NCBI RefSeq assembly: GCF_036227325.1
Contig: NZ_CP109467.1
Coordinates: forward strand, 434,001-498,000
Reading direction: 5' to 3'
From: Streptomyces sp. NBC_01465
GTDB lineage: Bacteria > Actinomycetota > Actinomycetes > Streptomycetales > Streptomycetaceae
DNA: 64,000 nt
Positions 16,340 through 24,724 of this stretch are shown in pieces; position 1 is the stretch's first letter; every line of letters starts with the position of its first letter. The translations under genes and the position numbers were made by a program. The notes beneath the pieces were generated by a model, which was given only the letters and a program-made list of their open reading frames with translations, was not told where the DNA came from and did no database searches.

Positions 16340-17275
16340 ATGTTGGTCTCCGTAGCACTGTTGCTGTTCGGGGCCCTGGCCGCCGTCGGGGCACCGCGTC
16401 TGCTGGCGCGCGCCGAATGGCCGGAGCGGGAGCCGGTGGTGGCGCTCTGGGTGTGGCAGTGCGCGGTGGCCGCGGTGCTGCTCTCCTTCGGGCTTGCGAT
16501 GACCTTCAGTGCGGCCGTGGCCTGGCAGGGCGTGCGGGGGCAGGTGTTCGCGCACGCGCCGAGCGCCGTGGTCGACGCGTACGCCCTCGGTGCGTACACG
16601 CAGTGGGCCGCCGGGCTGTCGCTGGTGCTGGCGGGCGGAGGTGTCTGGACGGCCGCGATGCTCGTACGGGAGATCCGCCGGGCGCGCGCCCGGCGCAGGC
16701 TGCGCCGCGGTGAACTGCTGGTGCGTTCACCTCAGTTGCCCGGCGAGGAGACCAGGGCGAGCCGTCTGGTGATCCTGGAGGGCGAGCGGTCCGACGCCTG
16801 GTGGCTGCCGGGGCCCGCCCCTCAACTGGCCATCACCACCGGGGCACTTCAGCGCCTCAAGGGGCGTCAGCTCGATGCCGTACTCGCCCATGAGCAGGGG
16901 CACGCACGGGCGCGCCACGACTGGCTCCTGCACTGCTCGGCCGCGCTGGCCGGGGGCTTCCCGCAGATTCCGGTGTTCGCGGCGTTCCGCGACGAGATGC
17001 ACCGACTGGTGGAGCTGGCCGCCGACGACGTGGCGTCGCGGCGCTTCGGGCGGCTCACGATCGCGCTCGCCCTCGTCGAACTCAACGAGCACCGCGGTGT
17101 GTTCGGACCCTGCCCCGCACCGGACGCCCAGGTCCCGCGGCGGGTCGACCGCCTCCTGCTGGCGGCCCCGCGGCTGACGGCGGGCCGGCGGCTGCGGCTG
17201 ACCGCTGCTGCCGCGCTGGTGCCGGTGATTCCGCTGCTGGTGGCATTCGTGCCGGGGCTCAGCGCGCTGGGATAG
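16340..17275 (+). CDS. M56-family integral membrane metallopeptidase
   Basis: A BlaR1/MecR1-like zinc peptidase of 311 aa embedded in the membrane. The HExxH motif is HEQGH at residues 184-188 in LDAVLAHEQGHARARHDW, and the third ligand is likely E in HRLVELAADDVASRRFG. Helices are at about residues 2-20, 38-60, 88-110 and 285-308. It lacks a penicillin-sensing domain, and no BlaI-type repressor is adjacent, so the substrate is not clear. It follows DUF5134 by 75 bp. The start codon lies 7 nt after a TAGGCT box. Confidence 0.92.
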   Translation: MLVSVALLLFGALAAVGAPRLLARAEWPEREPVVALWVWQCAVAAVLLSFGLAMTFSAAVAWQGVRGQVFAHAPSAVVDAYALGAYTQWAAGLSLVLAGGGVWTAAMLVREIRRARARRRLRRGELLVRSPQLPGEETRASRLVILEGERSDAWWLPGPAPQLAITTGALQRLKGRQLDAVLAHEQGHARARHDWLLHCSAALAGGFPQIPVFAAFRDEMHRLVELAADDVASRRFGRLTIALALVELNEHRGVFGPCPAPDAQVPRRVDRLLLAAPRLTAGRRLRLTAAAALVPVIPLLVAFVPGLSALG

Positions 17276-17308
17276 CCTGCGGCGTCCGCCGTCGGCGAGT
17301 ATCTCCCC

Positions 17309-17974
17309 ATGCAATCCGCACTCCTGTCGCCGACGGCCCCTCCGCCCCGCACGGACCGGCTGCGGACGGGCACCGTGTACGCGGCGCTCTTCGCGCTCCT
17401 GCTGGTCCTCGTCGCGGCCGAGTGGTCGCCGCTGATGCGGTTCGACCGGTGGCTCGCCACCGCTCTGCACCGCCGGGCGGTGGCCGATCCCGGTTTCACG
17501 CACGTCAACCGGGTCCTCAGCGACTGGGTGTGGGATCCCACGACGGTTCGCGCAATGCTGAGCCTCGCCGTGTTGTGGCTGTGCCTGCGCAGGGAGTGGC
17601 GGTTGGCACTGTGGGTGGGGGTGACGGGTGCGGTGGGCACGCTCCTCCAGCAGGGGCTGAAGGCGGCGGTCGGCCGGGCGCGCCCGCAGTGGCCGGACCC
17701 CGTGGACTCGGCCGACTACGCGTCCTTCCCCTCGGGGCACGCGATGACGGCCACGGTCGGCCTCGGCCTGCTGCTGTGGCTGCTGCGGCGCTGCGGTCCG
17801 AGCGCGGGGTTGTGGTGGGCAGCGGTCGCTGTGGCGGCCGTGTCGGTGGCCGGAGTGGGCCTGACCCGGCTGTACTTGGGGGTGCACTGGGCTTCGGACG
17901 TACTGGGCGGGTGGCTGCTCGGTGCGGCCCTGGTGGCCTTCTCGGTCTCCGCGTACGAAAGACTGCGGCCATGA
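17309..17974 (+). CDS. PAP2-family membrane phosphatase
   Basis: A six-helix phosphatase of the PAP2/PgpB family, 221 aa, acting on a lipid or undecaprenyl phosphate at the membrane face. The three signature blocks are KAAVGRARPQ, ADYASFPSGHAMTATVG and LTRLYLGVHWASDVLGGWLLG. The ATG lacks a strong ribosome site. It is translationally coupled to the HAD gene by an ATGA overlap. Both being phosphatases, they may act in one pathway, such as carrier lipid recycling, but no specific role is shown. Confidence 0.93.
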   Translation: MQSALLSPTAPPPRTDRLRTGTVYAALFALLLVLVAAEWSPLMRFDRWLATALHRRAVADPGFTHVNRVLSDWVWDPTTVRAMLSLAVLWLCLRREWRLALWVGVTGAVGTLLQQGLKAAVGRARPQWPDPVDSADYASFPSGHAMTATVGLGLLLWLLRRCGPSAGLWWAAVAVAAVSVAGVGLTRLYLGVHWASDVLGGWLLGAALVAFSVSAYERLRP

Positions 17975-18666
17975 CGATCAAGGGTGTGCTCTTCGACTTC
18001 TCCGGGACCCTCTGCCGCATCGAACCGGTGGCGGACTGGCTGGGCGCGGTCCTCGACGAGGCGGGCATTGCGCTGCCTGCCGATGAACTGGCGCGCTGTA
18101 CCGAGGAGTTGGAGGCGAGCGGCGCACTCCCCGGCGGACCGTCCCCGCAACAGGTGCCGACGCATCTCGCCGAGCTGTGGGCGACGCGCGACGAGAGTGC
18201 GGAGCGGCACCGGGCCGCGTACACGGGTCTGAGCCGTCAGGTCGTACTGCCCGATCCGGCGCTGCACGACGCGCTCTACGACCGCCATATGACGCCGGCT
18301 GCCTGGCACCCGTACCCCGACGCCGTGGAGGTGCTCGGCGGGCTGCGCAAGCGGGGCATCAGCACCGGGCTGATCAGCAACATCGGCTGGGACACCCAGC
18401 CGGTGCTGGCCGCGCACGGGATCGCTCCGTACCTGGACGCCAGTGTCCTCTCGTACCAGCACGAGATCCAGAAGCCGGACCCGCGGCTGTTCCGTATCGC
18501 CTGCGAGGCGATCGGCGTGGACCCGCGCGACGTCCTGATGGTCGGCGACGACCGGCGGGCGGACGGCGGTGCGCTCGACGCGGGCTGCGCGGTGCATTTC
18601 GTGGACCATCTGCCGGTGACGGAACGGCCCGACGGGCTGCGCCCCGTGCTCGGTCTCGTCGGCTGA
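17971..18666 (+). CDS. HAD-superfamily hydrolase with Ser in the second catalytic Asp position
   Basis: A haloacid-dehalogenase-like protein of 231 aa. The nucleophile is D9 in VLFDFSGTLC, but the canonical DxD second aspartate is Ser (S11), so the general acid/base is missing. Motif III-IV is present as EIQKPDPRLFRIAC and LMVGDDRRADGGALDAG. It starts with an ATG overlapping the PAP2 stop codon. It might be a phosphatase with altered rate or specificity, a different type of HAD enzyme, or a binding protein. The product is not recognised. Confidence 0.87.
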   Translation: MTIKGVLFDFSGTLCRIEPVADWLGAVLDEAGIALPADELARCTEELEASGALPGGPSPQQVPTHLAELWATRDESAERHRAAYTGLSRQVVLPDPALHDALYDRHMTPAAWHPYPDAVEVLGGLRKRGISTGLISNIGWDTQPVLAAHGIAPYLDASVLSYQHEIQKPDPRLFRIACEAIGVDPRDVLMVGDDRRADGGALDAGCAVHFVDHLPVTERPDGLRPVLGLVG

Positions 18667-18719
18667 AAGCGCGACGAAATCGGGTGCGTCCAGGGGACGT
18701 CGAAGGTGATGATGACGGC

Positions 18720-19325
18720 ATGATCCCTGACACGATTCCCGTGGAAGCCCTGCTGGTGGTGGACATCCAGTCGTCCTCCGTGATGGGCAACGGCGCGGTC
18801 CCGGGAGCGGCCCGGCTCCTGGAGACGACCGCGGACCTGATCGCACGGGCCCGCAAGGACGGGTCCCTCGTCGTACACATCCAGAACGACGGGCGGCCCG
18901 GTGCGGCCGACGAACCGCATACGCCCGGCTGGGAGCTCCACCACCCTGTCGAGGAGGGGCCTGCGGAGGTCGCGATCCGCAAGCGTGTGGACGACAGCTT
19001 CGACGGGACGCCTCTGGGATCTCTGCTGACCGGTGCGGGAGTCCGGGCGGTCGCGGTCTGCGGTCTGATGTCGGAGATGTGCGTCCAGGCGACGGCCCGT
19101 ACGGCGCTGGCGCGGGGCTATCGGGTGGTCCTCCCGCACGACGCCCATGCGACGCAGGACATCCCCGCGGCTCCCGGCCTCAGCGACAGGGTCCCTGCGG
19201 CGACGGTCTCGCGGGTCGCTGAATGGGCGCTCGGCAGCGATCTGGAAGTCCCGGCCCGCGCGGCGGACGTCTCGTTCGCGGCCCCGCCGGGTTCTGCTAC
19301 TCGACGAGAGTCTGGGTCCCGATGA
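18720..19325 (+). CDS. Isochorismatase-family cysteine hydrolase
   Basis: A 201-aa amidohydrolase-type protein. The family triad is D in EALLVVDIQSSSV, K in VAIRKRVDDSF and C in CGLMSEMCVQATARTAL. Such proteins hydrolyse isochorismate, nicotinamide or other amides; the sequence does not decide which. The ATG start at 18720 has GAAGGTG about 12 nt upstream. Its 3' end overlaps the convergent XRE regulator by 29 bp. It has no obvious siderophore or nicotinate neighbour, so a house-keeping amidase role is possible. Confidence 0.88.
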   Translation: MIPDTIPVEALLVVDIQSSSVMGNGAVPGAARLLETTADLIARARKDGSLVVHIQNDGRPGAADEPHTPGWELHHPVEEGPAEVAIRKRVDDSFDGTPLGSLLTGAGVRAVAVCGLMSEMCVQATARTALARGYRVVLPHDAHATQDIPAAPGLSDRVPAATVSRVAEWALGSDLEVPARAADVSFAAPPGSATRRESGSR

Positions 19326-20127
19326 CGCCGAGGAGCGCCAGCCGTTCCGCGTCGTCGGTGCCGGGCTCGGCCGTGTAGACCATGATCCGCAGGTCGCTTC
19401 CCGCGACGCTGAGCACATCGCAGTCGAGTGTCAGCGCGCCCACCGTGGGGTGATCGACGGTCTTGCGGGAGGCCTCGACGTCGCCGACCGCTCCGGAGTC
19501 CCACAGTTCGGCGAACCGGTCGCTGTGCGTACGCAACTCCGCGATCAGGCGCCGCAGTCGCTGGTCCGCCGGATACCGGCTCGCGGTCGCGCGGAGCTCC
19601 GAGACCTGCGCGGTCTCCAGTGCGTACACGGTCTCCGGGGTGTGCCGGACGCGGCTGCCGGAGCCGAGGAAGTGGCGCCACACGGCGTTGCGCTCGTTGC
19701 CCCGGTACTGGCCCATCAGGGCCACGTACATCGGGTTGGCCAGCAGCAGCGTCCACGTCGCGTCGCTGACCGCGACGGGTGTCCCGGTCAGCCTGTCCAG
19801 CATCCGCTGCACGCTCGGTGTGATGTACGCGGGAACCGTGCCCTGCCCGGGCGGGACGAGCCCGGCCGTGTGGAACAGGTGTGCGCGCTCGGCGCCGGAG
19901 AGACGCAGCGCACGTGCGAGCGCCTCGACGACCTGCTCGGACGGGTTGGTCGCGCGGCCCTGTTCGAGGCGGGTCACGTAGTCGACGGAGATCCCGGCGA
20001 GCAGGGCCAGCTCCTCGCGGCGCAGCCCGGCCGCGCGCCGGTGACCGCCGGCGGGCAGCCCTGCCACCTCCGGGGAGACGCGGTCGCGCCGGCGCCGTAC
20101 CGTCCGTCCGAACTCCGTGGTCGCCAT
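19297..20127 (-). CDS. MmyB-like XRE-family transcriptional regulator
   Basis: A 276-aa regulator with an N-terminal helix-turn-helix (LRREELALLAGISVDYVTRLEQGRATNPSEQVV) and a C-terminal MmyB-type ligand-binding domain that begins around LFHTAGLVPPGQG and includes LLLANPMYVALMGQYRG and LTLDCDVLSVAGSDLRIMVYTAEPGT. The ATG at 20127 is chosen because it begins the conserved domain. It is divergent from the SDR gene, the usual genetic arrangement for this type, and a TTCCTGG-N11-CCAGGAA dyad lies between them. It probably regulates the SDR gene and itself, with a fatty acid-like ligand suggested by related structures. Confidence 0.92.
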   Translation of the reverse strand: MATTEFGRTVRRRRDRVSPEVAGLPAGGHRRAAGLRREELALLAGISVDYVTRLEQGRATNPSEQVVEALARALRLSGAERAHLFHTAGLVPPGQGTVPAYITPSVQRMLDRLTGTPVAVSDATWTLLLANPMYVALMGQYRGNERNAVWRHFLGSGSRVRHTPETVYALETAQVSELRATASRYPADQRLRRLIAELRTHSDRFAELWDSGAVGDVEASRKTVDHPTVGALTLDCDVLSVAGSDLRIMVYTAEPGTDDAERLALLGVIGTQTLVE

Positions 20128-20157
20128 GCCACCACTGTGCACCGGCCGGCCGGGATC

Positions 20158-20182
20158 TTCCTGGTACTGGCAGTCCCAGGAA
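20158..20182. promoter_or_regulatory. Dyad TTCCTGG-N11-CCAGGAA between XRE and SDR genes
   Basis: Perfect 7-bp arms separated by 11 nt lie 31 bp before the XRE start and 47 bp before the SDR start. The position is right for the operator of the MmyB-like regulator. Confidence 0.55.
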
Positions 20183-20228
20183 GCGGGGACTCCTGGCTGA
20201 CCGGGCTCTTTCGCCGCATCGTGGATGC

Positions 20229-20936
20229 ATGACCACCACACTGATCACCGGAGCGAACAAGGGTCTCGGCTTCGAGACCGCCCGCCGTCTCGTCGCGGCG
20301 GGCCACACCGTCTACATCGGCAGCCGGGACGCGGAGCGCGGGCGCAGGGCGGCCGAGGAGCTGGGCGCGCGCTCGGTCCAGCTCGACGTCACCGACGACG
20401 CATCCGTCGAGGCGGCCGCGCGGGCCGTCGCGGCGGACGGCGGCCTCGACGTACTGATCAACAACGCGGGCATCGAGGAGCGGGCCGCCGGCAACACCGT
20501 CATCGGCGCCGCGGACGTGACCGCCGAGACGATGCGCGGGACGTTCGAGACGAATGTCTTCGGCACGGTCCGCGTCCTGCACGCGTTCCTCCCGCTGCTG
20601 CAACGCTCGGCCGCCCCCGTGGTGGTCAACCTCAGCAGCGGCCTGGCCTCCCTGACCCGGGTCAGCACCGCGGGCACCCCCACCCACGCCTATCCGGGCG
20701 TCGCCTACCCGGCGTCGAAGGCCGCGGTCAACATGATCACCGTGCAGTACGCGAAGGCCTTCCCGGATCTGCGGATCAACGCGGTGGAGCCCGGCTTCAC
20801 CAAGACCGACCTCAACGGCAACACCGGGATCCAGACGGTCGAGCAGGGCGCCGAGATCATCGTCCGGATGGCACAGGTGACCCAGGACGGCCCGACCGGC
20901 GGCTACTTCGACGCCGAGGGAACACTGCCCTGGTAA
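20229..20936 (+). CDS. SDR-family oxidoreductase
   Basis: A classical short-chain dehydrogenase of 235 aa. It has the cofactor loop TLITGANKGLGFETARRL, the NAG motif in LINNAGIEER, and the catalytic site S in VVNLSSGLASL with Y and K in YPGVAYPASKAAVNM. The R in IGSRDAERGRRAA favours NADPH. It starts at the first ATG of the ORF and has no good ribosome site. It is the target of the divergent XRE regulator by context. This pairing often accompanies stress or xenobiotic carbonyl reduction, but the substrate is unknown. Confidence 0.9.
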   Translation: MTTTLITGANKGLGFETARRLVAAGHTVYIGSRDAERGRRAAEELGARSVQLDVTDDASVEAAARAVAADGGLDVLINNAGIEERAAGNTVIGAADVTAETMRGTFETNVFGTVRVLHAFLPLLQRSAAPVVVNLSSGLASLTRVSTAGTPTHAYPGVAYPASKAAVNMITVQYAKAFPDLRINAVEPGFTKTDLNGNTGIQTVEQGAEIIVRMAQVTQDGPTGGYFDAEGTLPW

Positions 20937-21013
20937 CCGCCCCGAACAGCAGAAACCGACCGGATCGGACGATCCCCCGCGTCGCCCGATCCAGTCGGTG
21001 GGCCCCACAGAAC

Positions 21014-21032
21014 AGACCCCTGACAGGGGTCT
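21014..21032. promoter_or_regulatory. 19-bp perfect palindrome upstream of the TetR gene
   Basis: AGACCCCTG-A-CAGGGGTCT is a perfect 9+1+9 dyad 56 bp before the TetR start and 77 bp after the SDR stop. A separate TGGCT-GAG-AGCCA dyad follows at 21056-21068. Either may be the autoregulatory operator; the 19-bp one could also fold as a terminator hairpin for the SDR gene. Confidence 0.5.
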
Positions 21033-21087
21033 TTGCAGGACGCGTTGATTATAGTTGGCTGAGAGCCAGTCAACGCAGGAGTTAAGC

Positions 21088-21720
21088 ATGTCCCCGCGGA
21101 GCCCGTCGGTCAATGAGGAGCTGCGGCGGCGTTCCCGCGAGCGGCTGCTGCAGGCGACCGTCGAGCTGGTGGGTGAGCGGGGGTACGAGGCGACGACCCT
21201 CGCCGACATCGCCGACCGGGCCGGTTCGGCCCGCGGACTCGTCTCGTACTACTTCCCCGGGAAGCGCCAGCTGCTGCAGTCGGCCGTGCACCGGCTGATG
21301 CACCTCACCCTCGCCGCGGCCCTGGAGCGCGAGCCGCGCACCGAGGACGGTGCGGAGCTGATGGCGCGGGCGATCGACGCGATTCTCGGGCTCGCGGGTG
21401 ACCATCCGGTCCTGATGCGCACACACATGGCGGGAATCCTGCAGGCCGACGGCTTTGTGAAGTGCGCCGAGCAGCAGCGGCTCGCGCACCTGCTCCGCTC
21501 CACCATGATCGGGTACGGGTCGGACGATCCGGACGCCGACTACCCGCTGCTGCGCGCCCAGTTGATGGGCACCGTCTTCGCGCTGCTGCTGCCCGGCGCC
21601 CCGATGCCGCTGACGCGGCTGCGCGCGGAGCTCTTCCAGCGGTACGGGCTCGACTGGGAACTCGGCGTCCCGCCGGGCGGGGAGCCGCCCGGCGGGACGC
21701 GTCACGACTTCGCCGTCTAG
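21088..21720 (+). CDS. TetR-family transcriptional regulator
   Basis: A 210-aa TetR-type repressor. The DNA-binding head is RLLQATVELVGERGYEATTLADIADRAGSARGLVSYYFPGKRQLLQSAV; the rest is a helical ligand-binding body. The start codon is ATG at 21088 with AGGAG 6 nt upstream; the frame can be extended to 21055. It converges on the LVIVD gene with a 4-bp stop codon overlap. Two dyads in the promoter are likely binding sites. The targets may be the adjacent SDR gene or itself. Confidence 0.93.
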   Translation: MSPRSPSVNEELRRRSRERLLQATVELVGERGYEATTLADIADRAGSARGLVSYYFPGKRQLLQSAVHRLMHLTLAAALEREPRTEDGAELMARAIDAILGLAGDHPVLMRTHMAGILQADGFVKCAEQQRLAHLLRSTMIGYGSDDPDADYPLLRAQLMGTVFALLLPGAPMPLTRLRAELFQRYGLDWELGVPPGGEPPGGTRHDFAV

Positions 21721-23216
21721 TCGAAGTAGTCGGGCTGTGTCTGCACATTGAGCTCGTGCAGGCGTACCCACTTCGCCGGGTCGGTGCGACGGTCGCTGAG
21801 CTTCAGTACGTCGAAGCCCTTCGCGATGTCGTTGGAGTAGATGTAGCCGTTGTAGTAGTACGCCGACCACGAGCCGCCGGTCGTCATCTTGTCCGTGGTG
21901 AGCGGTCCGCGCTCGAAGTAGCCGATCTCCTTGGGCTTCGAGGAGTCGGTGAAGTCCCAGACGGAGACGCCGCCCTGGTACCAGGCCTGGACCATGAGGT
22001 CCTTGCCCTTGACCGGGATGAGCGAGCCGTTGTGGGCGACGCAGTTCTCGGTGTCGGCCTGGTGGCGCGGGATCTTGAAGTAGCTGCGGAAGACGAGCTT
22101 GCGCTGGTCGCCCTTGCCGACGATGTCGTAGATGCCGTCGGCGCCGCGGTTCGGTCCGATCGCGGCGTTGCAGGTGGCCGCGCCGCCGCCGCCGAGTTCG
22201 TCGGTGAAGACGACCTTGTTCGCCTTCTGGTTGAAGGTCGCGGAGTGCCAGAAGGCGAAGTTGACGTTGTCCTGGACCCGGTCGATGACCTTGGGCCGCT
22301 CCGGGTTCTTGATGTCGAAGAGGATGCCGTCACCCATGCAGGCACCGGCGGCCAGGTCCTTGGAGGGCAGCACGGTGATGTCGTGGCAGCCGGTGGTCTT
22401 GGAGACGCCGGGGTTGGTGGGGCCGCCGGGGTTGCCGCCGCCGTCGGCTCCCTCGCCCGGGAAGAGGACCGGGAAGTTCACGACCGCCGCCTTCTCGGGG
22501 GCGTTCCGCGGCACCTTGATGACGGAGATCCCGTCGTGCGGCGGCTGGCAGTCGGGGAAGGTGGCGCTCGGGGAGTACGAGGAGACGTAGAGGTAGATGT
22601 TCTTCTTCGACGGGACCAGGGTGTGCGTGTGCGAGCCGCAGGCGGTCTCGACGGCGGCGACGTACTTCGGGTTGCGCTTGTCGCTGATGTCGAAGATCTT
22701 CATGCCCTCCCAGGAGGACTTCTCGGTCGCGGGCTGCGTCGTGGAGGCGCAGGAGTTGTCGCTCCGCGAGGAGTCCGTCGAGAGGAAGAGCAGGTTCCCG
22801 GAGACGGTGATGTCGTTCTGCGACCCGGGACACAGGACCTGGGCGACCGTCTTCGGGGCCTTCGGGTTGCTGAGGTCGAAGATCCGGAAGCCGTCGTAGT
22901 TGCCGGCGAAGGCGTACTTGCCCTGGAAGGCGAGGTCCGAGTTGGTCCCCGCGAGAGCGTCCTTGGGGATGTTGGTCAGATGCTCGATGTTGGCGCTGTG
23001 GACGACCTCGTCCTGGCCGGGTATCTCCCCGTCGGCGATCGCGGACCTGGTCTGCGCCGCCAGTGACGCGGAGGCCGCCGTGGTGGCCGGGGCGTCCCCC
23101 GGATCGGGCGTCGCGACCGCCGGTCCTGCGGCCAGCAGGGTGGCGATGAGTCCGGCTGCGGCCGCCATCACGCCGAGTCGTCTGTGCCGTACTCGAGGTT
23201 CGTACAACGAGATCAC
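21717..23216 (-). CDS. Secreted LVIVD-repeat beta-propeller-like protein
   Basis: A 499-aa exported protein with LVIVD-type repeats, predicted to form a beta-propeller. The signal peptide is RHRRLGVMAAAAGLIATLLAAGPAVA, cleaved after about residue 35. Repeats appear as FRIFDLSNPKAPKTVAQV, MKIFDISDKRNPKYVAAV, ILFDIKNPERPKVIDRV and VSVWDFTDSSKPKEIGYF, and conserved cysteines and histidines (GSHTHT, CHDITV, CVAHNG) recur between them. The start is the GTG at 23216 with AAGGGAG upstream, rather than the longer 23243. It is divergent from a DUF305 lipoprotein gene, a recurrent pair in the genus. Function unknown; metal or copper handling is a plausible guess because of the His/Cys richness. Confidence 0.86.
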   Translation of the reverse strand: MISLYEPRVRHRRLGVMAAAAGLIATLLAAGPAVATPDPGDAPATTAASASLAAQTRSAIADGEIPGQDEVVHSANIEHLTNIPKDALAGTNSDLAFQGKYAFAGNYDGFRIFDLSNPKAPKTVAQVLCPGSQNDITVSGNLLFLSTDSSRSDNSCASTTQPATEKSSWEGMKIFDISDKRNPKYVAAVETACGSHTHTLVPSKKNIYLYVSSYSPSATFPDCQPPHDGISVIKVPRNAPEKAAVVNFPVLFPGEGADGGGNPGGPTNPGVSKTTGCHDITVLPSKDLAAGACMGDGILFDIKNPERPKVIDRVQDNVNFAFWHSATFNQKANKVVFTDELGGGGAATCNAAIGPNRGADGIYDIVGKGDQRKLVFRSYFKIPRHQADTENCVAHNGSLIPVKGKDLMVQAWYQGGVSVWDFTDSSKPKEIGYFERGPLTTDKMTTGGSWSAYYYNGYIYSNDIAKGFDVLKLSDRRTDPAKWVRLHELNVQTQPDYFD

Positions 23217-23314
23217 TGCGTACTCCCTTGTATCCGTTCGCACTTGAACGATTCACGGACCCCGGCAGTATCGTCCTTCCCATGTACATCTCAATAGATG
23301 GCAACGGAAATGTA

Positions 23315-23962
23315 ATGCGGGCAGGGAAGTTGGCAGCCGCCGCAGCGGTCCTGGCTGCACTGATGGCCCTGACGGCCTGCGATACGGACAAGAGCGCGCA
23401 AGGCAGTAGCAAAGGCACGGCAAACGCGGGCCCAAAGGTGGTGGCTCCAGGTAAACCCGGCGAACCGGCGAGGACACTGTCGGCCGCGGATGCCGCCAGG
23501 GCCGGCCGGGACGACACCCCCAACTCGGCTGATTTCACATACATCCAGATGATGATCGTCCACCACGGCCAGGCGCTGGAGATGACGAAACTGGTGGCGC
23601 AGCGGGCGGGAACGGAGCCCGTGAAGAAGCTCGCCGAGCGCATCGCGGCCGCGCAGGGGCCGGAGATCGGTGCGATGCAGGGATGGCTGGACACGCATGG
23701 CGGCGCGCGCAAGCAGAGCGGGCACGACCATGCCGCGATGCCGGGAATGGCGACAGAGGCTCAACTGGCCCAGTTGCGCACAGCGAAGGGCAAAGCCTTC
23801 GACGAGCTCTTCCTGAAGCTGATGACCACGCACCATCAGGGAGCGATCACGATGGCGACCGACGTCCTCTCGGAGGGGAACAATGTGCTCGTCGAGGAGA
23901 TGGCCAACGACGTCGTGGCGCAGCAGACGTCGGAGATCGGCAGGATGCGCGCGATGTCCTGA
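23315..23962 (+). CDS. DUF305 lipoprotein
   Basis: A 215-aa lipoprotein: the N-terminal MRAGKLAAAAAVLAALMALTAC ends in the lipobox LTAC, so the mature protein would be anchored on the outer membrane face at Cys22. The DUF305 domain has two duplicated HH motifs, MMIVHHGQALEM and LMTTHHQGAITMA, likely metal ligands. The ATG at 23315 is preferred because it directly begins the signal peptide; the frame extends to 23282 and 23228, but there the third-position GC content drops, indicating noncoding. It is divergent from the LVIVD-repeat gene. Some DUF305 relatives are linked to copper homeostasis, so that is the most likely but unproven role. Confidence 0.9.
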   Translation: MRAGKLAAAAAVLAALMALTACDTDKSAQGSSKGTANAGPKVVAPGKPGEPARTLSAADAARAGRDDTPNSADFTYIQMMIVHHGQALEMTKLVAQRAGTEPVKKLAERIAAAQGPEIGAMQGWLDTHGGARKQSGHDHAAMPGMATEAQLAQLRTAKGKAFDELFLKLMTTHHQGAITMATDVLSEGNNVLVEEMANDVVAQQTSEIGRMRAMS

Positions 23963-23971
23963 GACCGCGCC

Positions 23972-23996
23972 CAACAGGCGCTTTCAGCGCCGGTTG
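23972..23996 (+). terminator. Hairpin after the DUF305 gene
   Basis: A 10-bp stem with one mismatch (arms 23972-23981 and 23987-23996, loop TTTCA) lies at the DUF305 3' end and overlaps the convergent DUF6214 stop codon. It could terminate transcripts from both sides. Confidence 0.5.
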
Positions 23997-24601
23997 TGAC
24001 GGGGCGCCAGATATCCCTCGTCGCGTGCGCCGGCGATCAGCCGGAGCGACTTGCGGCGGCTGTGGCCGGTCGCGCACATCACCGCGAGCACCGGATCACG
24101 GCCCTCCTGCTGGGCGGCGCGGTACGCCTCGGCCGCGACGCGGCGCCCGGCACTGCCACGCGGCCAGGAGGGACGGGCACGGCGCACGGCGGGCGGCTCC
24201 GCCTCGTACCCCGCGTCGTAGTACGGACGCGGGACCGTCGCGCCGAGCCGGTGCTGCTCGATCACCACCTGGCAGGCGTCCTCCAGCGGGCCCTCGATCC
24301 AGTCGGCGAGCGCAGCGAAACCGTCCAGCGACAGCGGCGGGTCGGCGCGCATGTCCTCGATGGCGATCCGTCCTTCCGAGGCCACGGCGAGCACGTCGAT
24401 GCGCGCGCCGTCGGCGAAGGTCAGCCGGATGTTGAACCAGGGGGGCAGGATCTCGCGGCGCATTCCGGTGCCGCCCCAGGGAGTTCCCACGGGGTCGGAG
24501 GTGACGGTGCCATGGCCCTGCAGCTCCCACACAGGCCATACCGAGACCGCACCATTCGGGTTATATCGGTCAGTAGCGTTAAAAAAGGTACTTTCCGGCA
24601 C
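23984..24601 (-). CDS. DUF6214 family protein
   Basis: A 205-aa protein of a Streptomyces-restricted family. The recognisable core is WFNIRLTFADGARIDVLAVASEGRIAIEDMRADPPLSLDGFAALADWIEGPLEDACQ and the C-terminal RRVAAEAYRAAQQEGRDPVLAVMCATGHSRRKSLRLIAGARDEGYLAPRH, which resembles a small DNA- or RNA-binding helical end. The start is uncertain: the first about 17 codons from GTG 24601 are A+T-rich and may be leader rather than protein. No signal peptide is seen. The function is unknown. Confidence 0.75.
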   Translation of the reverse strand: MPESTFFNATDRYNPNGAVSVWPVWELQGHGTVTSDPVGTPWGGTGMRREILPPWFNIRLTFADGARIDVLAVASEGRIAIEDMRADPPLSLDGFAALADWIEGPLEDACQVVIEQHRLGATVPRPYYDAGYEAEPPAVRRARPSWPRGSAGRRVAAEAYRAAQQEGRDPVLAVMCATGHSRRKSLRLIAGARDEGYLAPRHNRR

Positions 24602-24724
24602 ATCTGCAATCTAACTATCCTTTTCGTATAGCTGCCCGCGGCGCGCAGATTGCTCCGGCACAAGGCACCCCGATGCCGCACGCCGGTGCGATGCTGAAGG
24701 TCTCCAGCGGGAAGGAGCACCGTC

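Noticed and set aside
23228..23314. Longer N terminus for the DUF305 protein from 23228 or 23282
   Set aside because: This part has low third-position GC, no ribosome site, and would put a polar stretch before the lipoprotein signal.
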